A DNA stretch of 8,934 nt. Source: Azohydromonas lata NBRC 102462 (lineage in GTDB: Bacteria; Pseudomonadota; Gammaproteobacteria; Burkholderiales; Burkholderiaceae_C). The notes below the pieces were generated by a model, which was not told the DNA's origin, made no database searches, and worked only from the letters and a program-made list of their open reading frames with translations. The stretch spans positions 1 through 8,934 of the forward strand of contig CAMCTE010000108.1 in the NCBI GenBank assembly GCA_945878385.1, read 5' to 3'. Below are positions 1-7,060 of the stretch, piece after piece. Positions within the stretch are counted from its first letter, which is position 1, and each line of letters opens with the position of its first letter. The position numbers and the translations under genes were made by a program.

Positions 1-1603
1 GCGCGGGCGGGGTACCCCGGCGGCCCAAACCGGTTTGCGGCAAGCCACTTGTGCGCGAACCATGCTGTTCCTGGATGCGGTCGGCCTCGGTCTGTGCCGT
101 TCGGCCCTTGCGCAGTCCGTACATCGCGTCCTTGGCCGCCCGCGCGGCTGCTTGCTCGTCCACGATGGGGGCAGGGTAGTGCTGCCCCAGCACGCAGCCC
201 GACTCGCGCTGCAGCGAGGCGTCCATGGTCCAGGGCCGGTGCAGCCAGGCCAGCGGCACCTGCGCCAATTCCGGAACCCAGCGGCGGATGAAGTCGCCCC
301 GCGGGTCTTGGTCCAGCGCCTGCTTGGAAGGGGAATAGATGCGCAGCGTGTTGATGCCGGTGGTGCCGCTTTGCATCTGCATTTGGCTCCAGTGGATGCC
401 AGCCTCGAAATCGGTGAACTGCCTGGCCAGATGCAGGCCCGTGGGCCGCCAGTGCAGCCAGAGGTGGTAAGACGCGAAGCTCACCAGCATGGCCCGCATG
501 CGGAAATTCAACCAGCCCGTAGCGTTGAGGCTGCGCATGCAGGCATCCACCATGGGGTAGCCCGTGAGGCCTTCCCGCCAGGCATGCAAGCGCGCGTCCT
601 GTGTGGCGCCCCAGGCCGGCGTGCCCGGCGCGTCATCGCCCGGGCGCAGCCCGTCGCAGGCGCGTGCAAAGGGGCGAAACTCGATGGCGGGCTCGGATTC
701 AAGCTTCTGCATGAAGTGGCAGTGCCAGCGCAAACGCCCGGAAAACCCGCGCAAGCCCGAAGCCAGTGAACGATCGCCCTGGGACTGCGCTTCGGCGATG
801 GCCGCCTCGGTGCGCTGGTGCACGCGGCGCAGGCTCAAGGCGCCGAAGGCCAGGTGCGCGCTGATGCGGCTGCAGCCCGACTCGGCGGTGAGTGGGCTGG
901 AAAGCGCCCTGCGGTAGCCGCGGCCACGGCCTTGCACGAAGTCTTCCAACAACGCCAGCCCTGCGGACTCACCGGGTTCGGTGGCCTGGGTAATGGGCTC
1001 AGAATCACGCTCGGGTTCGGGTTCGGGCGCAGCGGTGGTCGCGGGCGCCCCACCCGACACCACAGCGGAGAACAAGTCCCGCACTTCGGGCAAGTCCCCC
1101 AGCTCCACGCCCACCCAGGGCGCCCATCCGGCGGGCGCAGGCTCCTGCGCCGCATTCATCCGCGCCGCCCAGCGCCCCGCCCAACCCCCGCGGCTGCGCA
1201 GGCGGCGCACCACGCCGTGCTGCGCCCACTCCTGCCACTGCACACCGTGTTCACGGCACCACGCGCCCACGGCGCGGTCCCGGTCATAGGTCCAGCCCGG
1301 CCCAGTTTCTTCATGGCTGAGCAGGTGGGCAAACCCATGCCGGGCGTGAAGTTCTTTCAACACCTGCAAGGCCGGCCCCACCCGCACCATCAAGGGCAGC
1401 CCGCGTTCGGCCAAGCGGGCGCGCAGCTCGGCCACGCATGCGCGGGCGAAGGCGTAATGGCGGAAGTGGAACTCCGGGCTTTGAAGCCACTGAGGCTCGA
1501 TGATCCACACGGCCGCAGCTGCACCCTGGCAGGCCGCAGCGGACAAAGGCTGGTGATCGTGCAAGCGCAGGTCGCGCTTGAACCACACGAGGCTGCCGGT
1601 CAC
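1..1603 (-). CDS. Photolyase/cryptochrome-family FAD protein, 3' end cut by window edge
   Basis: I translated this frame by hand from a GTG at 1603: 534 codons with no stop, running off the left edge. It starts MTGSLVWFKRDLRLHDHQPL, a typical photolyase N-terminus, with an alpha/beta antenna-chromophore domain at about residues 4-135. A Pro/Glu-rich linker follows (about 185-212), then the all-helical FAD domain. That domain shows CSRISAHLAFGALSLRR (244-260, phosphate-binding loop), WREGLTGYPMVDACMRSLN (342-360), GWLNFRMR (363-370) and RIYSPSKQ (421-428). The family uses blue light and FADH- to repair UV pyrimidine dimers, or acts as a photoreceptor. Against E. coli PhrB, the segment GIHWSQMQMQSG (402-413) replaces the NNGGWQW region, so the FAD-proximal Trp and the N5-facing Asn are not at their usual places. 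Trp331 and Trp385 appear to match the outer two triad Trps. The GTG overlaps the upstream kinase stop (GTGA), implying translational coupling. Family membership is secure. Repair enzyme versus cryptochrome is open, so I give no symbol. Confidence 0.93.
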   Translation of the reverse strand, partial: MTGSLVWFKRDLRLHDHQPLSAAACQGAAAAVWIIEPQWLQSPEFHFRHYAFARACVAELRARLAERGLPLMVRVGPALQVLKELHARHGFAHLLSHEETGPGWTYDRDRAVGAWCREHGVQWQEWAQHGVVRRLRSRGGWAGRWAARMNAAQEPAPAGWAPWVGVELGDLPEVRDLFSAVVSGGAPATTAAPEPEPERDSEPITQATEPGESAGLALLEDFVQGRGRGYRRALSSPLTAESGCSRISAHLAFGALSLRRVHQRTEAAIAEAQSQGDRSLASGLRGFSGRLRWHCHFMQKLESEPAIEFRPFARACDGLRPGDDAPGTPAWGATQDARLHAWREGLTGYPMVDACMRSLNATGWLNFRMRAMLVSFASYHLWLHWRPTGLHLARQFTDFEAGIHWSQMQMQSGTTGINTLRIYSPSKQALDQDPRGDFIRRWVPELAQVPLAWLHRPWTMDASLQRESGCVLGQHYPAPIVDEQAAARAAKDAMYGLRKGRTAQTEADRIQEQHGSRTSGLPQTGLGRRGTPPA

Positions 1604-3804
1604 TTGGCCAGGCAATCGGACATGACCGACAGCAACTCCAGGGGCTCGATCGGCTTGGAGACGAACTCATCCATGCCGGCCGCCGCGCAGCGCTCGCGCT
1701 CTTCGAGGGTCACACTGGCCGACAGGGCAATCACCGGCAGCTGATGCATCCCAAGCTCCGTGCGAATGCGGCGCGCCACTTCGTCGCCGTTGATCTCGGG
1801 CATGTAGAGGTCCAGCAACACCAGGTCCACAGCGGAGTTCGCCAAAACGGTCAGGGCCTCGCTGCCACCCATGGCCGTGAGCACCTGCACGCCCGCTCGC
1901 TCCAACAGGCGTTTGACCACCGCCACATTCATGCGGTTGTCGTCCACCACCAACACGCGCCGGCCGACCAGGCCTCGCCCGGCCTCGGCCAACATCCGCG
2001 CCATGTCGGCACCGCGCTCGGGCCCCGCTGCCTCGCCCATCTGCAGTGCCGGGGCCGGCTCCGTGCTGCTGCCCAGGGCCGGGGCGGCCATCGCGCCCGA
2101 GGGTTCAACCTGCAGGGGCCACCGCAGCGTGAAGGTGCTGCCGCGCCTGGGTTCGCTGTGCAGGCTGAGGGTGCCCCCCAGGGCCTGCATGATCTGCCGG
2201 CTGATCGACAGGCCCAGGCCCGTGCCGCCATAGCGCCTGGCAATGCTGGGGTCGGCCTGGCTGAACGCCTTGAACAAGCGAGGCTGTTGCTCCTGCGTGA
2301 GCCCGATGCCGGTGTCGGCCACTTCGATGCACACCATGGCCGGCAGCGCCGGGGTAGAGGGCTCCACCCGGGCCGTCACCTCAATGGAACCCTGGTCGGT
2401 GAACTTGACGGCGTTGCCCACCAGGTTGGTCAGCACTTGCCGCAACCGCAGGCTGTCGCCCAACACCATCGGCGGCACGGAAGGCTCCACACGGGTGGCC
2501 CACTGCAAACCCTTGGCGCGGACAGGCGCGGCCATCTGTTGGCCCACCTGGTTCACCAACTGCCTCACCGAAATGGGCAATTGCTCCACCGGCAGGGCGC
2601 CGGATTCCATGCGCGAATGGTCCAGCACCGTGTTCAGCAGGTCCAGCAGCATCTGCGAAGCCTGGTTCACGAGTTGCAGGTATTCCTCCAACTGCTGCGG
2701 GTCTTCCTCCATCATGGCCAGCCGCGCTGCCCCGACTACGCTGTTGAGTGGGGTACGAATCTCATGCGCCATCGTGGCCAGGAACTGCGTCTTGGATCGC
2801 GCGGCTTCTTCGGCCTGGTCCAGCGCTTGACGCAGTTCAAGGTTCATCTCCACGATGCGCGCTTCGAGTTCCTTGCGCCGGGTGATGTCCACCACCGTGC
2901 CTCGCATGCGCAGCGGTTTGCCGGTGGCGGGGTCGCGTTCCACCACACGGCCGCGGCTGCGCACCCAAATCCAATGTCCATCGCGGTGGCGCTGCCGGAA
3001 CTCGGCCTCGTACTCCGGCGTATGGCCAGCCAAATGGGCACGGATGAGTTGCCGCACCGGCTCCTGGTCTTCCTCATGCGACACCCCCACCCAGGCATCC
3101 AGATGGGGCGTCAGCTCGCCATCGCCATAGCCCAACATGCGCGCCCGGTTGCGGGCGTGGCCCATCTCGTTGGTCACCAGGTTCCAGTCCCAGAAGGTTT
3201 CACCGGCCGCTTCCATTGACTGCTCGAAGGCTTCTTGGCGCTGGGCCAGGGCCTGTTGGTCGCGCTCCAGCACCACGCGCGCGCGGCGCGATTCCAGCAA
3301 GCGGGCCGCCTGATTGCGAACCAATTCGAGGCCCCGCAGTTCGCTGTCGCTCAGCGCATGCGGCGTGGGTCCGATCACGCAAAGTGAACCCAGCACACAA
3401 CCGTCAGCATCCATCAAGGGTAGGCCCGCATAGAAGCGGAAATCGAGTGCGCCGGACGCGCTCGCTACCCACTCGGCCGTGCGCGGGTCCTCCTGGGCAT
3501 CGGTCACCAGCAGGTTCTGCGGTTCCTGCGCCATCCGCGCGCAGAGGGTGGCCGCACGGGGCCACGCCAGCAGTTTCGACACCTCGTTGCCAGCGGGAAA
3601 GCACCCCAGGCTCCACACCGTCTCCGAGTCGATGATGTTGACGAAAGCGGCCGACGCGCCGCACAAGTGGGCCGCCAATGCCGCCAGTTCGTCATATTCG
3701 GGCAGGGGGCTGCCTGGGTTCAAGTCATGGTCACGCAGGCGGCTCAGCCGCTCTTGTTCCGTCTTTTCGGGGGCGGCAGCAGCGTGAGGCTTCGGTTGCT
3801 GCAT
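1600..3804 (-). CDS. Soluble hybrid sensor histidine kinase (GAF-PAS-HisKA-HATPase-REC)
   Basis: A 734-residue hybrid kinase. In order: a GAF domain (about 25-172, with RFYAGLPL at 123-130 and LGSLCVIG at 138-145); a PAS domain with PAC tail (about 190-310, ending RGTVVDITRRKE); a signalling helix (310-340); HisKA with FLATMAHEIRTPLN and phospho-acceptor His347; HATPase_c with N box (Asn460/Asn464), DTGIGL (497-502) and GGTGLGL (526-532); then a Pro/Ala-rich linker and a C-terminal receiver (614-734) with Asp621/Asp622, phospho-acceptor Asp665, Ser695 and Lys717. No membrane segment is visible, so it should sense a cytoplasmic cue. The frame is open to an ATG at 3861, but that would overlap the aminotransferase end. 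The ATG at 3804 lies 16 bp past that gene's stop, behind a G-rich GGGGTGGTGG stretch, and is preferred. No HPt domain or separate response regulator is nearby, so its partner is unknown. Its stop overlaps the photolyase start. Confidence 0.93.
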   Translation of the reverse strand: MQQPKPHAAAAPEKTEQERLSRLRDHDLNPGSPLPEYDELAALAAHLCGASAAFVNIIDSETVWSLGCFPAGNEVSKLLAWPRAATLCARMAQEPQNLLVTDAQEDPRTAEWVASASGALDFRFYAGLPLMDADGCVLGSLCVIGPTPHALSDSELRGLELVRNQAARLLESRRARVVLERDQQALAQRQEAFEQSMEAAGETFWDWNLVTNEMGHARNRARMLGYGDGELTPHLDAWVGVSHEEDQEPVRQLIRAHLAGHTPEYEAEFRQRHRDGHWIWVRSRGRVVERDPATGKPLRMRGTVVDITRRKELEARIVEMNLELRQALDQAEEAARSKTQFLATMAHEIRTPLNSVVGAARLAMMEEDPQQLEEYLQLVNQASQMLLDLLNTVLDHSRMESGALPVEQLPISVRQLVNQVGQQMAAPVRAKGLQWATRVEPSVPPMVLGDSLRLRQVLTNLVGNAVKFTDQGSIEVTARVEPSTPALPAMVCIEVADTGIGLTQEQQPRLFKAFSQADPSIARRYGGTGLGLSISRQIMQALGGTLSLHSEPRRGSTFTLRWPLQVEPSGAMAAPALGSSTEPAPALQMGEAAGPERGADMARMLAEAGRGLVGRRVLVVDDNRMNVAVVKRLLERAGVQVLTAMGGSEALTVLANSAVDLVLLDLYMPEINGDEVARRIRTELGMHQLPVIALSASVTLEERERCAAAGMDEFVSKPIEPLELLSVMSDCLAK

Positions 3805-3820
3805 ACCACCACCCCAAGCC

Positions 3821-5011
3821 TCAGGCCACGGTGGCCAAGGCCTGCGCCACACGGCCGACATTGGCCTGCGTCAAGCCGGCCACGCACAGGCGGCCCGAAC
3901 GGATCAAATACACCGCATGCTGTTCCCGCAGGATGTCCACCTGCGCCGCGCTCAGCCCGGTGTAGCTGAACATGCCGCGCTGACTGAGCAGGAAGCCCCA
4001 ATCACGGTCAGGCCGAAGGGCACAGACCTGGGCGTGCAGGGCCTGGCGCACCTGCACCATGCGCACGCGCATCTGGGCGAGTTCGCCTTCCCACAGCGCG
4101 CGCAGATCGGTGTCGCCCAGCACATGCGCCACGATGCGCGCTGCATGAATGGCCGGGCTGGAATAGATGCGGCGAACCGTGTAGCGCAACTGCCCCATCA
4201 CCAGGTCGGCCTCAGCCTTGCTGGCACAGACGGCCGACAGCGCACCACAGCGCTCGCCATAGACGCTCATGCTCTTGGAAAACGAATTCGCCACGAAGAA
4301 CGTCAGTCCCGAGGCCGCCAATGCCCGCACCGAATGGGCATCTTCGGCGATGCCATCGCCAAAGCCTTGGTAGGCCAGGTCCAGATACGGCAGCAATTCA
4401 CGCTCACGCAGCACCGGAATCAGGGCGTCCCACTGCGCGGGCGTGAGGTCCACCCCCGTGGGGTTGTGGCAGCAGGCGTGCAGCAGCACGATGCTGCGCG
4501 CAGGCAAGCCTTTCAGGCAGGCCAGCATGTCCTCAAAACGCAGTCCGCCGGTGGCAGCGTCGTAGTAGGGATAGGCGTTCACCGTGAAGCCACTGCCCTC
4601 GAACATCGAGCGGTGGTTGTCCCAGGTGGGGTCGCTGACCCACACCGCGCTTTCGGGCAGCCAGGTGCGCAGGAAATCCGCCCCCACCTTCAGCCCGCCG
4701 GAAGAACCGACCGTTTGGATGGTGGCCACGCGCCCTTCGGCCAGCGCCGGGTGCTGCGCGCCCAACAGCAACTGCGCCACCTGGGTGCGACAGGCCGCCT
4801 CGCCCTCCATGGGCAGGTAGGGCTTGGCGCCGCCCTCGGCCAGAATGCGCTTTTCGGCTTCCTGCACGCACTGCAGCACCGGCAGGCGCTCCTGTTCATC
4901 GAAGTAGATGCCGATGGACAGGTTCACCTTGTTCGGCCGGGTATCGCGGTTGAAGGCGTCGACCAGGGCGAAGATGGGGTCGCCCGCGTAGGGGGTGATG
5001 TGTTCGAACAT
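3821..5011 (-). CDS. tyrB: Aromatic amino acid / aspartate aminotransferase (class I, PLP)
   Basis: A 396-residue cytoplasmic PLP enzyme of fold type I, the usual length for the AspC/TyrB group. It moves the amino group between aromatic amino acids or aspartate and 2-oxoglutarate, the last step of Phe and Tyr synthesis. Visible residues: SDPTWDNH (126-133, Trp stacking on PLP), CHNPTG with Asn183, YLDLAYQG with Asp211 and Tyr214, the PLP Schiff-base Lys246 in NSFSKSMS, phosphate-binding Arg254 in GERCGA, RRIYSSPAIHA (280-290) with the side-chain-carboxylate Arg, and Arg374 in SGRLCVAG, the alpha-carboxylate binder. The N-terminal stretch LSIGIYFDEQERLPVL resembles TyrB-type enzymes, but TyrB and AspC overlap in substrate and sequence alone does not separate them. 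It starts 3 bp after the glutathione peroxidase stop with no strong ribosome binding site, so translation is probably coupled. Confidence 0.94.
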   Translation of the reverse strand: MFEHITPYAGDPIFALVDAFNRDTRPNKVNLSIGIYFDEQERLPVLQCVQEAEKRILAEGGAKPYLPMEGEAACRTQVAQLLLGAQHPALAEGRVATIQTVGSSGGLKVGADFLRTWLPESAVWVSDPTWDNHRSMFEGSGFTVNAYPYYDAATGGLRFEDMLACLKGLPARSIVLLHACCHNPTGVDLTPAQWDALIPVLRERELLPYLDLAYQGFGDGIAEDAHSVRALAASGLTFFVANSFSKSMSVYGERCGALSAVCASKAEADLVMGQLRYTVRRIYSSPAIHAARIVAHVLGDTDLRALWEGELAQMRVRMVQVRQALHAQVCALRPDRDWGFLLSQRGMFSYTGLSAAQVDILREQHAVYLIRSGRLCVAGLTQANVGRVAQALATVA

Positions 5012-5014
5012 GGT

Positions 5015-5500
5015 TCAGCCCAAGGCGGCTTCGATGTCGGCCGCCAGCTTGACCGGTGCGTCCTGCGGCGCATAGCGGCGGACCACGCGGCCGTCACGCC
5101 CCACCAGGAACTTCGTGAAGTTCCACTTGATGCCCTCGGAGCCCAACAACCCCGGGGCCTCGTGCTTGAGCCACTGAAAAAGCGGATGGGCGTTGGCTCC
5201 GTTGACATCCACCTTGGCCATCATCGGGAAGGTGACGCCGTAGTTCACTTGGCAGAAGGAGGCGATGTCGGCGTTGCCTTTCGGGTCTTGCCCCCCGAAT
5301 TGATTGCAGGGGAACCCAACCACCATCAGGCCGCGGTCGCCGTAGCGCTTCCACAGGTCTTCCAGCCCGCCGAACTGCGGGGTGAAGCCGCAAGCACTGG
5401 CGGTGTTGACCACCAACACCACGCGGCCCTGGAAATCGGCCAGTGCCACCGCCTTGCCGGTGATGTCGATGGCCTCAAAATCGCTCAGGGTCTTGCTCAT
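5015..5500 (-). CDS. Thiol (non-selenium) glutathione peroxidase
   Basis: A 161-residue thioredoxin-fold peroxidase, the normal size for bacterial family members (BtuE/Gpo type). It reduces hydrogen peroxide and organic or lipid hydroperoxides in the cytoplasm. The peroxidatic Cys37 lies in NTASACGFTPQF, where animal enzymes carry selenocysteine. The rest of the tetrad is present: Gln71 in NQFGGQDP, and Trp126 and Asn127 in KWNFTKFLV. Cys83 in SFCQVNYGVTFP is the likely resolving Cys, which suggests thioredoxin rather than glutathione as the true reductant, as known for Cys-type members. Cys65 sits in the family motif GFPCNQFG. The frame is open for 87 further codons upstream, but these overlap the transporter and do not look like the family. 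MSKTLSDFEA at 5500 is the standard start, 14 bp after the transporter stop. Confidence 0.96.
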   Translation of the reverse strand: MSKTLSDFEAIDITGKAVALADFQGRVVLVVNTASACGFTPQFGGLEDLWKRYGDRGLMVVGFPCNQFGGQDPKGNADIASFCQVNYGVTFPMMAKVDVNGANAHPLFQWLKHEAPGLLGSEGIKWNFTKFLVGRDGRVVRRYAPQDAPVKLAADIEAALG

Positions 5501-5514
5501 GGCCTGATCGTAAA

Positions 5515-6390
5515 TCAGTCCCACGCCGCCAGCCAAGCCGAGGCCAATATGCAGGCACCACCCAGCAGCAAAGCCGGCCCCAATGTGCCCGCCCCCAGGG
5601 CTGCGGCAGACGCAGAAGCGAACAGCACTTCGGTGAGCATGATCACCGCCGTGCGGTGGGCCGGCAAGCGCGAAGCCCCATACTGAAGGCACAAATTGGC
5701 TACCAAAAACGCAGCCGAAAGTGCCAAGGCCCAAGGCCACCACTGCCCGGCAGCCGTCCACACGGGCGCCGGCACCGACCCGGCTTGCTGCAGGGCCAGC
5801 CCCACCACACCCGCCACCAAAGCCCCGCCGATGAACATGGCTGCAGCCCGCGCAGCCTCGCTGCGGTCCTGTTCGCGGCGCACCATGATGTTGTTCAAGG
5901 CAAAGGAAAACCCACCGATGATGGCCAGCGCATCAGCCAGGCTGAAGGCAGCACCCAGCGCAGCGGCGCCACCTTCGGGCCACAACACGATGACTGCACC
6001 GGCCAGGCCCAGGGCCACCCGCAGCAGGGCCCGTGGCGTGATGGCCTCGTTCAGCAACACCCGTGCCAGCAGCACCGCCCACAGGGGCATCAGGTAGAAC
6101 AGCAGCACCACCCGCACCACATCCCCGATGCTGACGGCCCAATTGAAGGCGGCGTTGGTGGTGCCCGCTGCGGCAATCAACACCCACAGGGCGCTGGGGC
6201 GCAGCAGTTCAGCAATGCTGCGCGGGCGCACCGCCAGTAGCAGCAGCGAGATGGCCGCATACACCAGAGTGGTGGCCCACAACGGGTGCAGGCCCTGTTC
6301 GTCGAGATGGCGAAACGGCCACCACGACAAACCCCACACCAGCGCGTTGACGACTAGGGCTGCAGTTGCGAGGCCTTGCGCCGGCGCCAC
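5515..6390 (-). CDS. EamA/DMT-family multispanning transporter
   Basis: A 291-residue inner-membrane protein of the drug/metabolite transporter superfamily, with two EamA repeats and about ten hydrophobic helices. The first repeat runs from about 7 to 138, with VVRVVLLFYLMPLWAVLLA (91-109) followed by LLNEAITPRALLRVALGLAG. The second (about 148-288) has RTAVIMLTEVLFASASAAAL (246-265). The acidic residue that usually follows the helix in the second repeat (GE) is GAG here. Substrate cannot be told: relatives export amino acids, metabolites or drugs. The frame is open to an ATG at 6648, but the first 86 residues there are Pro/Arg/His-rich and out-of-frame to dedA. I chose a GTG at 6390 because a strong GGGAGGGG ribosome binding site sits 7 nt before it and the protein then has normal length. 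The start lies inside dedA, a 37-bp overlap. Confidence 0.9.
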   Translation of the reverse strand: MAPAQGLATAALVVNALVWGLSWWPFRHLDEQGLHPLWATTLVYAAISLLLLAVRPRSIAELLRPSALWVLIAAAGTTNAAFNWAVSIGDVVRVVLLFYLMPLWAVLLARVLLNEAITPRALLRVALGLAGAVIVLWPEGGAAALGAAFSLADALAIIGGFSFALNNIMVRREQDRSEAARAAAMFIGGALVAGVVGLALQQAGSVPAPVWTAAGQWWPWALALSAAFLVANLCLQYGASRLPAHRTAVIMLTEVLFASASAAALGAGTLGPALLLGGACILASAWLAAWD

Positions 6391-6971
6391 CAGATCACCC
6401 CTCCCACGAGGGCACCGATGCCCAGCAGCACGAAGATGCCCACCTGGAATTGGCGCAGCACGCCGAACATCCAGTCCCGGTTCAGGGCCCCGAAGTAGCC
6501 CAGGTATACCCAGATCGGCACACTGATGGCCGCGGCAAAACCGTCCATCATCAGCCAAGTGGTGAACGGCACGCGGCGCGACATGCCCGCGCTGAAGAAC
6601 ACGGGGGTGCGCAGGCCCGGCAGGAAGCGGGCCACGAACATCACCCACTTGCCGTACTTCTGAAACAGTTGTGCCGCCTTTTCAAAGCGCTCGGGCGTGA
6701 GCACCTTGCGAAACCCCGGCAGGGTCTGGATGCGCTGGCCGTAGACGCGGCCCATGGTGAAGATCAGGCCGTCGCCCACCAGCACCCCGGCCATGCCCAC
6801 TGCGAACATCACATGCGGGTCGGCATAGCCCAGGCCGGCGATCACGCCGCCGGTCACCAAGGTCACATCCTCGGGCACCGGCACGCCGAAGCCGCAGATC
6901 AGCAGCATCACGAACACAGCCAAATAGCCGTATTCGGTGAAGATGGGCATCAGGAAATCGAAAACTTCCAT
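6354..6971 (-). CDS. DedA-family inner-membrane protein
   Basis: A 205-residue DedA (SNARE-assoc/VTT) protein. The family is linked to membrane homeostasis, proton motive force maintenance and recycling of the undecaprenyl-phosphate lipid carrier. Sequence signs are the N-terminal hydrophobic helix with GVPVPEDVTLVTGG (29-42, Glu34), GVLVGDGLIF (62-71, Asp67) and the hallmark FVARFLPGLRTPVFFSAGMS (112-131) with Arg115 and Arg121. These are followed by two C-terminal hydrophobic spans (about 142-163 and 176-195) and a basic end WWRRRKA. The frame is open far upstream (to 7625), antisense to alr, and that part is not DedA-like. The ATG at 6971 gives MEVFDFLMPIF, a standard N-terminus and length. 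No clear ribosome binding site precedes it; TTG codons just upstream are possible alternatives. It is the first gene of the leftward unit. Confidence 0.94.
   Translation of the reverse strand: MEVFDFLMPIFTEYGYLAVFVMLLICGFGVPVPEDVTLVTGGVIAGLGYADPHVMFAVGMAGVLVGDGLIFTMGRVYGQRIQTLPGFRKVLTPERFEKAAQLFQKYGKWVMFVARFLPGLRTPVFFSAGMSRRVPFTTWLMMDGFAAAISVPIWVYLGYFGALNRDWMFGVLRQFQVGIFVLLGIGALVGGVIWWRRRKASQLQP
6398..6405 (-). promoter_or_regulatory. Strong ribosome binding site for the EamA transporter
   Basis: On the minus strand GGGAGGGG lies 7 nt before the GTG at 6390, within the last codons of dedA. It is the best Shine-Dalgarno match I noticed in the leftward unit and decides the transporter start. 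Confidence 0.65.
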
Positions 6972-7031
6972 GCGAGTGCGCAACAAGTCAGTGGATAGAG
7001 CCGCCGGACAGCCTGAAAGGCCACCCACGCC

Positions 7032-7060
7032 TTGCGCGCCGGCCCGGGCCGGTTTATAGC
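7032..7060 (+). promoter_or_regulatory. Candidate sigma-70 promoter for alr-arfB
   Basis: TTGCGC (7032-7037) and TATAGC (7055-7060) are separated by exactly 17 bp. Each matches its consensus only partly (3/6 and 4/6). A start near 7067 would give a leader of about 80 nt before alr, which contains the inverted repeat at 7115-7133. The -10 shares its bases with the leftward -10 on the other strand. Confidence 0.42.
7039..7052. repeat. 14-bp perfect GC palindrome in the divergent promoter
   Basis: CCGGCCCGGGCCGG is self-complementary across all 14 bases. It fills most of the -35/-10 spacer of the candidate rightward promoter and covers the expected start point of the leftward one. It could be a repressor operator for both directions. 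In DNA this rich in G and C such a palindrome may also arise by chance. Confidence 0.5.

Noticed and set aside
818..1744. A 308-codon plus-strand frame, and a 244-codon one at 35-769
   Set aside because: Both are antisense to the photolyase, whose minus-strand frame is open through the whole region and carries the family motifs.
1744..3219. A 491-codon open frame on the plus strand
   Set aside because: It is antisense to the kinase and its product is His/Gln/Arg-rich without motifs. The opposite frame contains intact H, N, G and receiver boxes.
3805..3861. Kinase start at the ATG at 3861
   Set aside because: It would overlap the aminotransferase by 41 bp and add a Trp/Pro-rich stretch. The ATG at 3804 fits the operon spacing and normal protein composition.
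3917..5686. A 589-codon open frame on the plus strand
   Set aside because: It is antisense to the aminotransferase and glutathione peroxidase, both supported by catalytic motifs. Its product is His/Gln/Arg-rich with no recognisable domain, as expected from the complement of high-GC codons.
6391..6648. Upstream extension of the EamA frame to an ATG at 6648
   Set aside because: The added 86 residues are Pro/Arg/His-rich shadow sequence of dedA and precede a well-placed ribosome binding site and GTG.
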